NCBI GenBank assembly: GCA_963727415.1
Contig: CAVSGF010000003.1
Span: 558,001 to 622,000, forward strand
Direction: 5' to 3'
Source: DASQPR01 sp963727415
GTDB lineage: Bacteria; Actinomycetota; Actinomycetes; Mycobacteriales; Micromonosporaceae
Length of the DNA stretch: 64,000 nt
Positions within the stretch are counted from its first letter, which is position 1, and each line of letters begins with the position of its first letter. Position numbers and translations under genes: made by a program. The notes below the pieces were generated by a model. The model did no database searches, was not told the DNA's origin, and saw only the letters and a program-made list of their open reading frames with translations. Shown piece after piece: positions 27,799-37,366 of this stretch.

Positions 27799-29148
27799 TC
27801 AGCCCGGGCTGTTCCACGGATCCGGCATCTGGAACCAATCCACCCGCTCCCTGGCGTCGCCGGCCGGCTCCGGGTGCCCGGCATCATCGGAGCCGAGCAG
27901 GCTGGCCGGGCGCACCGCGGCCCGGCCGAACCGGGCCTGCGCGGCGTCGGCCGCCCGTTCCAGTTCGGACCAGCCACGGTCCCGGTCGCCGAGCGCGGCC
28001 TGGCGTGCCAGCCCTTGGGAACTTACCAGCCCCTCGGCCCGGACCCCGAGAAGCCGGATCCGGCCGACCGGTCTGAGCGCCTGGAACAGGCTGACCGACG
28101 TGTCGAAGATCTCCTTGGCCAAGTCGGTCGGCGAGTGCAGGGTCCGGGACCGGTTCAAGGTCCGGAAATCGGACAGGCGCACCTTGATCGAGACGGTACG
28201 CCCGGCAACGCCGGCGCCGCGCAGGCGGCTGGCCACTCGGTTGGCGAGTGCCAGCAGCGTCCGGCGTATCTTCGCCGGATCGTCGATGTCGACGTCGAAG
28301 GTCGTCTCCGCGCTGATCGACTTCTCCGACCGAACCGGATTGACCCGGCGCGAGTCACGACCACGCGCGAGCGCGTGCAGGTGAGCGGCGGCGGCCTCGC
28401 CGAGCGCCGAACGCAGCATCCCGATCGGCACCTCGGCGACCTGGCCCACGGTGTGCAGGCCGAGCCGGCCCAGTTGCTCGGCGGTGCGCTCGCCCACCCC
28501 CCAGAGCGCCGACACCGGCAGCGGATGCAGATAATCCAGGATCCGATCGGCCGGGACCACCGCCAGCCCGTTCGGCTTCGCCAGGGTGGAGGCGAGCTTG
28601 GCGATGAACTTCGTGGAGGCGATCCCGACCGAGCACGGCAGGTCGAGATCCGCCTTGATCCGGTCACGGATCGCCTGGCCGATCACCGCGGGCCGGCCCA
28701 GAAGGCGGCGCGCACCCGACACGTCCAGGAAGGCCTCATCCAAGGACAGCGGCTCAACCAGCGGGGTGACATCCCTGAAGATCGACATCACCGCCCGGGA
28801 CGCCTCCGAGTACGCGGCGAAATCGGGAGGGAGGAAGATCGCCTCGGGGCACAGCCGCGCCGCCTGGGTGCCCGGCATGGCGCTGCGAACTCCAAACGCG
28901 CGCGCCTCATAACTGGCCGAACTGACCACGCCGCGAGGGCCGGCTCCGCCGACGATCACCGGCCTACCGGACAGTTCCGGGCGCCGGCGGACTTCAACCG
29001 AGACGAAGAACGCGTCCATGTCGACGTGCAGGATTGGGCAGCCGGCGTCATCGGCGTCCGGCCCGAACTCGGCACGACGGGCCGCCCGAGCGGCTTCGGA
29101 CTCCGAGCCCGGACCGCCGGTGCCGGATAGCTGACCGCTGCGACCCAT
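27799..29148 (-). CDS. dinB: DNA polymerase IV (Y-family)
   Basis: Translesion DNA polymerase, 449 aa from ATG 29148. Palm motif HVDMDAFF (metal ligand Asp43), YEARAFGVRSAMP, and SLDEAFLD (Asp137, Glu138) are intact; WGVGERTAEQLGRLGL is the thumb HhH region; the little-finger domain follows. About 35 residues precede the core, longer than E. coli DinB, as is common in actinobacteria. Separate from the SOS mutasome genes 3 kb away, and no LexA box is visible at its start. Confidence 0.94.
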   Translation of the reverse strand: MGRSGQLSGTGGPGSESEAARAARRAEFGPDADDAGCPILHVDMDAFFVSVEVRRRPELSGRPVIVGGAGPRGVVSSASYEARAFGVRSAMPGTQAARLCPEAIFLPPDFAAYSEASRAVMSIFRDVTPLVEPLSLDEAFLDVSGARRLLGRPAVIGQAIRDRIKADLDLPCSVGIASTKFIAKLASTLAKPNGLAVVPADRILDYLHPLPVSALWGVGERTAEQLGRLGLHTVGQVAEVPIGMLRSALGEAAAAHLHALARGRDSRRVNPVRSEKSISAETTFDVDIDDPAKIRRTLLALANRVASRLRGAGVAGRTVSIKVRLSDFRTLNRSRTLHSPTDLAKEIFDTSVSLFQALRPVGRIRLLGVRAEGLVSSQGLARQAALGDRDRGWSELERAADAAQARFGRAAVRPASLLGSDDAGHPEPAGDARERVDWFQMPDPWNSPG

Positions 29149-29193
29149 GCCGTACAGGTTAGAACGTGGGTACGACGGTTCCGGCGATTGCGG

Positions 29194-30360
29194 TCACCGG
29201 TCGCCCCGGATCACGATCAACGGAACCTCAGCCTCGGCCGGCGTGTACGAGCCGTGATAGCCCACCAAGGCGGCCTCGCCGGGCTCGGCCTTGGATCGCA
29301 CGATCGCGTAATCGCCATGGCACACCGCGACGACGTCACCGATCCGGGCCAGGTGGTCGGGCAGCACATCGCCGTACCAGCCGAGGCTGACCGCCTCGTC
29401 GCGGGTCAGCACATCGGCGGCCGGGCCGAGCACGTCACGCCATGCCGCCAGCACATCGGCAGCCGCGCCGGGCCGGGTATGGAGGTAACGCACCCGGGCC
29501 TCGCCCGCGACCGCCTCCAGCCCTGCGCTGAGATCGTCGCTGGTGTCGATGTCGTACTTCCGGTCGCTGTCGACGTTGATCTGGCCGTGGTCGGCCACGA
29601 TGATCAAGGCTGCGTCCCGGGGCATCTCCGCGGCCAGCATGGCGATGAGCTGGTCCACCCCGCGCGCCGCGTCTCGCCATTCGTCGGACCCGACGCCGTA
29701 CACGTGCCCGGAGTGATCGAGATCGGCGTGGTAGCCGTAGACCAGCCTGGTGCCCTCCGACAGCTCCGCCGACATCGTCTCGACCAGCGCGTCCCGGTCG
29801 CCGGCGCCACGGAACCGCGATCCCCGGTACGCGGCTCGGGTCAGGCCACTGCCTTCGAACTCCGGCTTGGACACCACCACGGTCTGGACGCCCGCGGCCG
29901 CGGCTCGCTGGAACACCGTGGGTACCGGCTGGTACACCGCTGGGTCGGGATCGTCACTCCAGCGGATATGGCTCATCACCCGGCCCGAATCCGGTTGCCG
30001 GACGGAAAAGCCGACGATTCCATGAGCACCGGGTGGGGCCGCGGTCCCGAGACCGACCAGGCTCACCGGAGTGGTGGACGGGAAGCCGCAGTGCACCGGC
30101 CGGACCGTACCGAGCTTCCCGGAGTGGATGTCGGCGAGGGTCGCCCCGACCTCGGCCGCTTCGGGGATCAGGTGATAGCCGAATCCGTCGACGAGCAGCA
30201 CCGCGACCTGGCGAAGGCCGTCCAAGTCGGAGGCCAGCCGGAGCGAATCGGCGAACGGCGCGCCGATAGCGGCCAGCGCGCTCGGAAGCACGTCGAGAAG
30301 CCCGCCGGTGCCCGGACGGACTCCGGCGCGCATTCCCGGCTGATGGTCGGTGTCGGTCAA
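29194..30360 (-). CDS. Alkaline-phosphatase-superfamily phosphodiesterase
   Basis: Nucleotide pyrophosphatase/phosphodiesterase-type fold. 388 aa from TTG 30360, 4 nt after the upstream stop; ATG 30333 is the alternative. The metal-site pattern is visible: LLVDGFGYH (first Asp), CGFPSTTPVSLVGLGTAAPPGAHGIVGF (Thr nucleophile region), YHADLDHSGH and VADHGQI (His/Asp ligands). No signal peptide, so cytoplasmic. Common in actinobacteria; substrate not established here. In an apparent operon with the methyltransferase gene upstream. Confidence 0.88.
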   Translation of the reverse strand: MTDTDHQPGMRAGVRPGTGGLLDVLPSALAAIGAPFADSLRLASDLDGLRQVAVLLVDGFGYHLIPEAAEVGATLADIHSGKLGTVRPVHCGFPSTTPVSLVGLGTAAPPGAHGIVGFSVRQPDSGRVMSHIRWSDDPDPAVYQPVPTVFQRAAAAGVQTVVVSKPEFEGSGLTRAAYRGSRFRGAGDRDALVETMSAELSEGTRLVYGYHADLDHSGHVYGVGSDEWRDAARGVDQLIAMLAAEMPRDAALIIVADHGQINVDSDRKYDIDTSDDLSAGLEAVAGEARVRYLHTRPGAAADVLAAWRDVLGPAADVLTRDEAVSLGWYGDVLPDHLARIGDVVAVCHGDYAIVRSKAEPGEAALVGYHGSYTPAEAEVPLIVIRGDR

Positions 30361-30364
30361 CGTG

Positions 30365-31081
30365 TCAGCCCCGGCGCCGCGCCAGCACGTGCAGGGCGGT
30401 GGCTATGTCCCGGTAGGGCTCCTGACCGGCGGCGGCGAGCTCGAATTCAAGCAGCGCGGCACCGTCCGGGTCCGGCACGGCGATGAGGTCGGATATCACC
30501 CGTACCCCATGGATCGCCTCGACGGCGAGCCCGGCGGAGCGGATCAGCGCGGCGGCGCCGGCCGAGTCGAAACGGCGGCGCTGATCTGGATCGGCGCCCC
30601 GCAGTATCGCGGTGGCCGCCTTCACGTTGCCGGCGATCGCTCGCGCCAGGACGGCGGCCACCCGGTTGGCGACCACCACGCTGGCCACACCCGCCGGCCT
30701 CAGGCTGGCCGCCACCGCGGCCATCACCGCGGCCGGGTCGTCGACCTCCTCAAGCACGCTGTGACACAGCACGATGTCAGCGCTGGACGGCTCGACGAGG
30801 GACGGCAACTGGTCTCCGTCGCCCTGGATCGCGGTGATCGACTCGGCAACACCGGCGTCCGCGGCACGCCGCGCCAGACCGGCGAGCGCGTCCGGGCTGG
30901 CGTCGATGACGGTCACCTGGTGACCGGCCTCGGCAAGCGGCACAGCAAATCCGCCGGTACCGCCGCCGACGTCCAGGACGTGCAGGCATTCGCCCGGTCG
31001 CCGCGCCATCTCGTCATGGAGAGCCGCCCAGATCACCGCCGTGCGCGGGGTCGGGGCCGGTGCGATGCGGATGCGGTTCAC
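30365..31081 (-). CDS. SAM-dependent methyltransferase
   Basis: 238 aa. Class I methyltransferase fold: motif I LHVLDVGGGTGGFAVPLAEAGHQVTVIDAS, then IQGDGDQLP and DIVLCHSVLEEVDDPAAVMAAVAASLRPAGVASVVVAN. The C-terminal part has the layout of the tRNA-uridine methyltransferase CmoM/UbiG-like branch, but substrate is unassigned. Start ATG 31081; divergent from the gene at 31180 across a palindrome-bearing 98-bp gap. Confidence 0.88.
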   Translation of the reverse strand: MNRIRIAPAPTPRTAVIWAALHDEMARRPGECLHVLDVGGGTGGFAVPLAEAGHQVTVIDASPDALAGLARRAADAGVAESITAIQGDGDQLPSLVEPSSADIVLCHSVLEEVDDPAAVMAAVAASLRPAGVASVVVANRVAAVLARAIAGNVKAATAILRGADPDQRRRFDSAGAAALIRSAGLAVEAIHGVRVISDLIAVPDPDGAALLEFELAAAGQEPYRDIATALHVLARRRG

Positions 31082-31090
31082 GGCTTTGAG

Positions 31091-31104
31091 CCTAGTCGAC
31101 TAGG
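31091..31104. promoter_or_regulatory. Perfect 14-bp palindrome in divergent promoter region
   Basis: CCTAGTCGACTAGG, between the methyltransferase start (31081, minus) and the secreted protein start (31180, plus). Too short for a terminator; could be an operator. No matching regulator is identifiable in the window. Confidence 0.35.
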
Positions 31105-31179
31105 GTGTCGGGGCCAGTGGGCGAAACGGCTGGTCCGTGTGGACCGGCAGGGGCCGGGAACTGACGGGGGTCTGTTCGA

Positions 31180-32214
31180 ATGCGTCGTGTGCTGTACCTG
31201 AGTCTGGCCGCGGTGATCGCGGTGGTCGCCGTGGTCGTCGTAGTCGTCGTGCGCGCGCGGAGTCACTCCGATGCGGTGTCCTCGGGTGCGACGCCCGCAG
31301 AGGCGATCTGGTCGCCGGCCGCCCAACGGCCCGCCAACCCCTCGTCGTTTAGCCCGTCGCCAGGCGTTCCGCCGAGCCCGACCGCGTCACCGGTGGCCAA
31401 GGTCGTGTACCCGACGTTGCGAGCCCCGAAGCACACCTCGTCGATCAAGGTCTCCGGCACCACGCTGTTCGGCTGGACCCTGGTGACCGCCGGCGGCTCG
31501 CCGGTGGCCACACCGGCGGTGGCCGCGCCCGAACCGGCGCTGGCACCGGGCGCGTCCGGATTCAGCTCGCCGCGGTTGTCAGGCTCGGCCAACATGCACA
31601 CCACCCGGAACACGGTGGAGTCGATGATCAAGGGCTGGATCGCGGCCGACTGGCTACGCCGCGAGGCCGAAGCGGGCAAGACGCCGACCAAGACTCAGCT
31701 GAACCAGATCACGCTGATGATCATTAACAGCAACAACCAGATCGCCCAGGAGTACTACCACCTCGGCGGCGGGGACGCGCTGATGAAGCGGCTCATCAGC
31801 ACCTGCGATCTGCGGGACACCGTGAAGATCAAGCCGGGTTACTGGAGCTACACCGAGCTGACCCCGGCCGACGCCGCGCGGTACGGCGAATGCCTCGCCG
31901 ACGGCCGGGCGGCCGGTCCGCAGTGGACCGGATGGCTGCTGAAGGTGATGACCCGCGTGCGCGGCGATGTCGATGAGCAGAAGAGCGACACCGTGCAGGG
32001 TGGCCGGTGGGGCATCATCGACGGGCTACCGAAGTCGTTGCGGCCCACGCTGTCGATGAAGAACGGCTGGACCAAGTACGTGGATGGATGGCACGTCAAC
32101 TGCCTGGGCATTGGCCACGGCTGGGTTCTGGCTGTGATGATCCGGACCGCTACGCTGGAGGCCGGCGACGACGCGTGCGCCTCGGTCACCCGCCAACTGG
32201 TCGTGACCAAGTAG
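31180..32214 (+). CDS. Secreted serine-hydrolase / beta-lactamase-like fold protein
   Basis: 344 aa from ATG 31180. N-terminal membrane helix (YLSLAAVIAVVAVVVVVVV), a Pro/Ser/Ala-rich spacer to about residue 140, then a domain resembling class A beta-lactamase-type serine hydrolases: NTVESMIKGWIAADW, IINSNNQIAQEYY (SNN in the SDN position), a long helix, GRWGIIDGLP and SMKNGW (a KTG-like position). The usual active-site SxxK serine is not evident (NTVESMIK occupies that helix), so it may be catalytically altered. Function unknown. Confidence 0.65.
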   Translation: MRRVLYLSLAAVIAVVAVVVVVVVRARSHSDAVSSGATPAEAIWSPAAQRPANPSSFSPSPGVPPSPTASPVAKVVYPTLRAPKHTSSIKVSGTTLFGWTLVTAGGSPVATPAVAAPEPALAPGASGFSSPRLSGSANMHTTRNTVESMIKGWIAADWLRREAEAGKTPTKTQLNQITLMIINSNNQIAQEYYHLGGGDALMKRLISTCDLRDTVKIKPGYWSYTELTPADAARYGECLADGRAAGPQWTGWLLKVMTRVRGDVDEQKSDTVQGGRWGIIDGLPKSLRPTLSMKNGWTKYVDGWHVNCLGIGHGWVLAVMIRTATLEAGDDACASVTRQLVVTK

Positions 32215-32220
32215 CCGCCG

Positions 32221-35200
32221 TCAGCGGAAATCGCGCGAATGCGGCCGGACCGGCATCGCGATCGCCGAAAGCCGATCCGCGTTCAGGTTGACCACGCCGT
32301 CATAGCGCTCGACCCGGCCTCGGATCAGCAGCGCCGCGCTGGTCTGCGCCACCCTGCGGTATCGCGCCCACAACCCCGGCGAGCACACCACGTTGAGCAG
32401 CCCGGTCTCGTCCTCCAGATTCATGAACGTGATCCCGCCCGCGGTCGACGGCCTCTGCCGGTGCGTGACCACGCCTCCGACCAGCACCCGGCGTCCATGC
32501 TCCAGAGCGCACACCCGCTCGATGGACAGCGCTCCGGCCCGATCCATCGCGGGGCGGATCAACTGCATCGGGTGGCGGTCCGGTGACAGCCCGGTCGCCC
32601 ACACATCAGCCACTATCTCGTCAACGGCATCCATCCCGGGCAGCATGGGCGCGTCGATCCCGGTCGCTGTGCCCGGAAGGCGCCCAGCCTTGTCCTGGGC
32701 GGCCGCCCCGGCCGCCCAGAGCGCCTCGCGGCGACTGAGCCCGAAGCAGGCGAACGCGTCCGCGGTGGCCAGCGCCTCCAGGTGCGCGGTCGTCAGCCCG
32801 GCGCGCCGGGCCAGATCAGCCATATCCCGGTACCGGCCTCCGCGCGCCCGTTCCGCCTCGATCCTCTCGGCCACCGCGTCCGAGAGGGTACGCACTTCCG
32901 ACAGCCCCAGCCGGACCAGCGGACCACCCAGTCCCCATCGGGCTGGTGGCTCGTTCTTACCGGCCGCCTCGCGAACGCCCGGCGGCCGCTCCAGCGTGGC
33001 CATGGCGTTACTGGCGTTGATATCCGGCCGCAGCACCGTAACGCCATGCCGGCGCGCATCGTCGACCAGCGTCTGGGTTGAGTAGAAGCCCATCGGCTGT
33101 GCGTTGATCAGGGCCGCGCAGAACGCTGCCGGGTAGTACCGCTTGAGCCAGGCGCTCGCGTACACCAGATAGGCGAAGCTCATCGCGTGGCTCTCCGGGA
33201 AGCCGTAGCTGGCGAACGCGGCGAGCTTGACGAAGATGTCGTCGGCCAGGTCGCCGGTGATGCCGTTGGCCGCCATGCCCGCGTAGAGCCGGTCCCGGAT
33301 ACGCCGCATGCGCTCGGCCGATCGCTTCGAGCCCATCGCCCGGCGCAACTGATCCGCTTCGGACGCGTCGAACCCGGCGACGTCGATCGCCAGCTGCATC
33401 AGCTGCTCCTGGAACAGGGGCACGCCGAGCGTCTTGGCGAGCGCGTTGCCCATCTTCGGATGCGGGATGGTCGCCTCTTCCATGCCGTTCTTGCGCCGGA
33501 TGTACGGATGCACCGAACCACCCTGGATCGGTCCCGGGCGGATCAGCGCCACCTCGACCACCAGGTCATAGAACTCGCGCGGCTTCAACCGGGGCAGCGT
33601 GGCCATCTGGGCCCGGCTTTCCACCTGGAAAACGCCGATGGAGTCGGCCCGGCACAGCATCCGGTAGACCTCTTCATCGTCCAGCGGCATCTTGGACAGG
33701 TCGAGCTCGTGTACCAGCAGGCTCTGGCTATCGTCGCGGGGCACCTGTTTGAGCATTTCGAAGGCGTAGCGCAGCGCTGAGAGCATGCCCAGCCCCAGCA
33801 GGTCGAACTTGACCAGGCCGACGGCCGCGCAGTCATCCTTGTCCCACTGCAGCACCGATGCGGTTCTCCATGCGCGCCCATTCCACCGGGCACACCTCGA
33901 TCACTGGACGGTCACAGATCACCATGCCGCCGGAGTGGATGCCCAGATGTCGAGGGAACGTCTGCAGCTCGTTCGCGTACGCGATGACGTGCGGCGGCAC
34001 ATCCTCGACTGTGGCTCCAGGGCTGGCAGGGCGCTGCCTACGCTCATCCTTCGCTTCGGAAGCGCCCGGGTCGGCCTTGAGCGCCCCCCAGTGGTCGATG
34101 CCCTTGCTCCACGCGTCCTGCTGCCCGGGTGAAAAGCCGAACGCCTTGGCGATGTCCCGGACGGCCGACCGGGGCCGGTACGAGATGATGTTGGCGACCT
34201 GAGCCGTGTACCGGCGCCCGTACTTCGGCGAAAACGTGCTGGATGACCTCCTCCCGGCGATCGGATTCGATGTCGATGTCGATGTCGGGCGGGCCGTCAC
34301 GTTCCGGTGCGAGGAACCGCTCGAACAGCAGCCCCCACCGCACCGCGTCGACGTTGGTGATGCCGAGCGCGTAGCAGACCGCGCTGTTGGCCGCCGAACC
34401 ACGGCCCTGGCAGTAGATGTTCTGGTCCCGGCAGAACTTCACGATGTCGTACACCACCAGGAAGTAGCCCGGAAAGTCGAGGCGCTCGATCATCGCCAGC
34501 TCGTGGGCGATCTGCCGGTACGCGTTCGGGTTGCCGGCTTCCGGCCCGTACCGCTCTCAGCGCCCCGTCCATGGTGAGCTCGCGCAGCCAGCTCATCTCG
34601 GTGTGCCCCGGCTCCGGAATGGCGTAGGCAGGCAGCTGAGGCGAGACCAGCTGCAAATCAAAGGCGAGATCCCGGCCGTACGCCGCGGCCCGCTCGACGG
34701 CGCCGGGATAGCTGCTGAACAGGGCCGCCATCTCCTCCCCCGATCGCAGGTGCGCGGTCGCGGTAGCGGGTAACCAGCCGTCCATCTCATCCAGGCTGCG
34801 CCGAGCCCGCACGGCCGCGAGAGCGGTGGCCAGGCGCCGTCGGCGAGGGTGGGCATAGTGGACATTGCCGGTCGCCACGGTCGGCAGCCCGAAAACGCTC
34901 GGCCAGGCTCACCAGCGCGTCGTTGCGATCGGCGTCGAGAGGGTCGCCGCTCATGGTCAGCTCTACCGCGACGCCGTCAGCGCCGAACCGGCCGACCAGG
35001 GCATCGAGTTCCTTGGCGGCGGCATCCATCCCGTACTCGGCGAGCGCGGCCGGCACCTGACCCTTCCGGCATCCGGTCAGCACCAGCACGTGATCTCGTA
35101 GTTGCCCGGCGATCTCGTCCACGTCGTAGACTGGCTTGCCCTTCTCACCCCCACGCAGGTGGGCCTCGGCAAGCACGGTGGACAGGCGTGCGTACCCCTC

Positions 35201-35732
35201 CGGGCCGCGGGCCAGGGCCAGCAGGTGCCGGCCGACCGGATCCGGCTGGCCGTTCTGCGGGCCAGGCAGCTCCAGCGAGAGTTCCGCTCCGAAGACGGTG
35301 GGCAGGCCCAGCTCTCGTGCCGCCTCGTTGAACCGGACAACGCCGTAGAACCCGTCGTGGTCGGTGACGGCGAGAGCGGTCAGGCCCGAGCCTGGTACCC
35401 TCCTCGGCCAGCTCTTCCGGGTGGCTCGCGCCGTCAAGGAAGCTGAAGTTGCTGTGGCAGTGCAGTTCGGCGTACTCGACCGTGGAACGGGCCGGAGCAG
35501 ATTCCCGGTGGCGCGGTAACCAGGACGCTTGCGAGTCCAGGCGGGCGAGTCACCGCCGTCCGCGCCCGAATACTCATCGGAGGTAGCCGAGAGCGGATCG
35601 GCGACTACCGGGCCGCCCGGATACGGTGTGGGCTCCGCCCAGCCGGGCGGGACGACCTCGTCCGGCTCGGCCTCGCCGGACAGCCGGCGGTTCGAGTTCG
35701 GACCACGAGATGTTCGGATTGAAGTAGCCCAT
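32221..35732 (-). pseudogene. dnaE2: Error-prone DNA polymerase DnaE2 (ImuC), broken by seven single-base indels
   Basis: Catalytic subunit of the SOS translesion polymerase complex. ATG 35732 begins MGYFNPNISWSELE; frames change near 35690, 35505, 35385, 34894, 34557, 34226 and 33858 (six one-base gains, one loss). Rejoined, all expected blocks are there in order: EYAELHCHSNFSFLDGASHPEEL (PHP), ALAVTDHDGFYGVVRF, LTGCRKGQVPAAL, HYAHPRRRRLATAL, CQGRGSAANSAVCYALGITNVDAVRWGLLFERFLAPERDGPPDIDIDIESDRREEVIQ, HLGIHSGGM, and the long intact fragment 32221-33855 (544 aa, with SYGFPESHAMSFAYLVYASAWLKRYYP). About 1,160 aa in total. The motifs between indels are undamaged, so sequence error is as likely as inactivation. 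Confidence 0.88.
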
Positions 35733-35868
35733 GCCTCGCCCTAGTCATAGATCGCCTCGATCGCCCAGCCGCCGCCGTGACAGCCGCAGCAGCAGAGCCC
35801 GGCCGTCGGCGAGGCTGACCTGGAACCGCGCCTTGCGGACGGCTTCGGCCGGATCCCACCAGCGCTCG

Positions 35869-37284
35869 TCAACCGGCCAAGGCCCGGCCCAGCCGGAGAT
35901 GTCGACGGCCTCCCGGTCGCCGGATCAGGCGGGCCGGCGCGCCGGTCATCGACAGCCGGGCGGTCACCCGCACCGGGGATCCATCAGCGTCGGTGACCTC
36001 GACCGGGTCCGGATCGACCAGTACCGTCGCCGGCGCTGGAGCCGGCAGCCGACCCGGCCACGGCGGCTCGGACGGGCGCCCAGGCAACCGCTCGTCCCCC
36101 CATGGCACCAGCCGCACCTGGTCGGCCGGATCGCGGCCGCCACCGAGCACCGCCGTGACCACTCCTTCCGGGCCGAGGATGCCTTGGACGCGTACCAGCG
36201 CCCGGTGCGCCCGATCGCGTTCGGCGCCGAACTCGCCCCATAGCCCAAGCTGCAGGCCTGCATGGGCAAGGATGCCGTCCGGTTCCAGCCGGAGCCGGAC
36301 GATGCCGCTTGTCGGTCCGGCCGGCCGGCCGGACCGACGGCTGAGCCAGCCATCCAGTTGCCAGCGCGCCCGGTCGGCGATCGCGGATGCGCTGAGCAGA
36401 CCGTCATGGCGCCAGGTGCGGTATAGCCGTTCGCCGCGCTCGGTGACCGCCTCGATGCCGATCCGGGTGCACGCCAGGCCATGTCCGGAGAGCTTGTCGT
36501 GCAGCCGCTCCGCGAGCGCGCGGGCCGCGAACGCGGCCGTGTCGACTCGATCTAGCGGCTCATCGAAGACCTGCGTGACGTCGAGGTCTGCGGGCGGCCG
36601 GCGTACCGCCAAAGGCCTCTCGTCCTGGCCTCGCGCCAGGCGATGCGCGAGCGCCGCGTCGAAGCCGAACCGGGTCATCACATCGCCGGCGGGTAATGCG
36701 GCGAAGGCCCCGAGAGTCCGGATGCCCAGCCGGCGCAACAGATCGATCAGCCGGCTGTCGGCCGGGCTGATGGCGGCGATGTCGAAATCGGCCAGGAACT
36801 CCGGTGTCCCGCCGGGCGGCACGATCCGGCCGTCACGGGCGGCCAGGCCGGCCGCGAACACTCCCTCGGCGATGCCAACCTGGGCCTCGACCTCGGCGGA
36901 CCGGGCCACCTGCTCGATGATGTGCTCGGCGGCGGCCTCCTCACCGCCGAAGTAGCCCGACGGGCCACGCGCGTGCAGCGCGCAGACACCGGGGCGAACG
37001 ACATCCACCCCGGGCGCGATGTCCTCGATCGCCGAGACCACCATCTCGAAGGCGCGGGCATCGCGGCCGTCGTCGCGCTCGATCACGATGACGTCCGGGC
37101 ATCGCGCTTGAGTCTCCCGCTTGCGCAACCCCAGCCGGATGCCCTCGGCGCGCGCGGCCGGCGAGCAGGCGATGACCCGGCTGGCCGCGAGCACCACGAC
37201 CGGTCGCAGCGTGTCGACACCGTCGACCAGTCCGGCGGCCATCACCGGCCAGTCCGGACACCAAACGACGAGCGTACGTGCCAT
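35869..37284 (-). CDS. imuB: ImuB, inactive Y-family polymerase scaffold
   Basis: Bridges DnaE2, ImuA' and the sliding clamp in the mutasome. 471 aa as read from ATG 37284. Y-family organisation (WCPDWPVMAAGL, RVIACSPAARAEGIRLGLRKREAQ-like helix, LLRRLGIRTLGAFAALP) without the metal-binding acidic motifs of active polymerases, as expected. The end after RLIRRPGG appears shifted by one extra base near 35916; the other frame continues EAVDISGWAGPWPVDERWWDP ... to TGA at 35745, giving about 513 aa and a stop 12 bp before the dnaE2 ATG. A LexA-like box overlaps its promoter. Confidence 0.9.
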   Translation of the reverse strand: MARTLVVWCPDWPVMAAGLVDGVDTLRPVVVLAASRVIACSPAARAEGIRLGLRKRETQARCPDVIVIERDDGRDARAFEMVVSAIEDIAPGVDVVRPGVCALHARGPSGYFGGEEAAAEHIIEQVARSAEVEAQVGIAEGVFAAGLAARDGRIVPPGGTPEFLADFDIAAISPADSRLIDLLRRLGIRTLGAFAALPAGDVMTRFGFDAALAHRLARGQDERPLAVRRPPADLDVTQVFDEPLDRVDTAAFAARALAERLHDKLSGHGLACTRIGIEAVTERGERLYRTWRHDGLLSASAIADRARWQLDGWLSRRSGRPAGPTSGIVRLRLEPDGILAHAGLQLGLWGEFGAERDRAHRALVRVQGILGPEGVVTAVLGGGRDPADQVRLVPWGDERLPGRPSEPPWPGRLPAPAPATVLVDPDPVEVTDADGSPVRVTARLSMTGAPARLIRRPGGRRHLRLGRALAG

Positions 37285-37295
37285 GAACAGCAGTT

Positions 37296-37311
37296 TCGCA
37301 CATATGTTCGA
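37296..37311 (-). promoter_or_regulatory. LexA (SOS) box upstream of imuB
   Basis: On the minus strand TCGAACATATGTGCGA, matching TCGAAC-N4-GTTCGA with two mismatches in the right half. It ends 12 nt before the imuB ATG, so LexA binding would block the start region of an imuB-dnaE2 transcript. Confidence 0.75.
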
Positions 37312-37366
37312 TGATCGCCAGGAACCCCGCTCGGTCCCGCGACGCCCTGATCAGCGCCCGCTCACG

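Noticed and set aside
27631..29130. 499-codon open frame antisense to dinB
   Set aside because: Low-complexity Arg/Gln/Gly translation; dinB on the opposite strand has every polymerase motif.
29188..30486. 432-codon open frame antisense to the phosphodiesterase
   Set aside because: Shadow frame; the opposite strand carries the conserved metal-site motifs.
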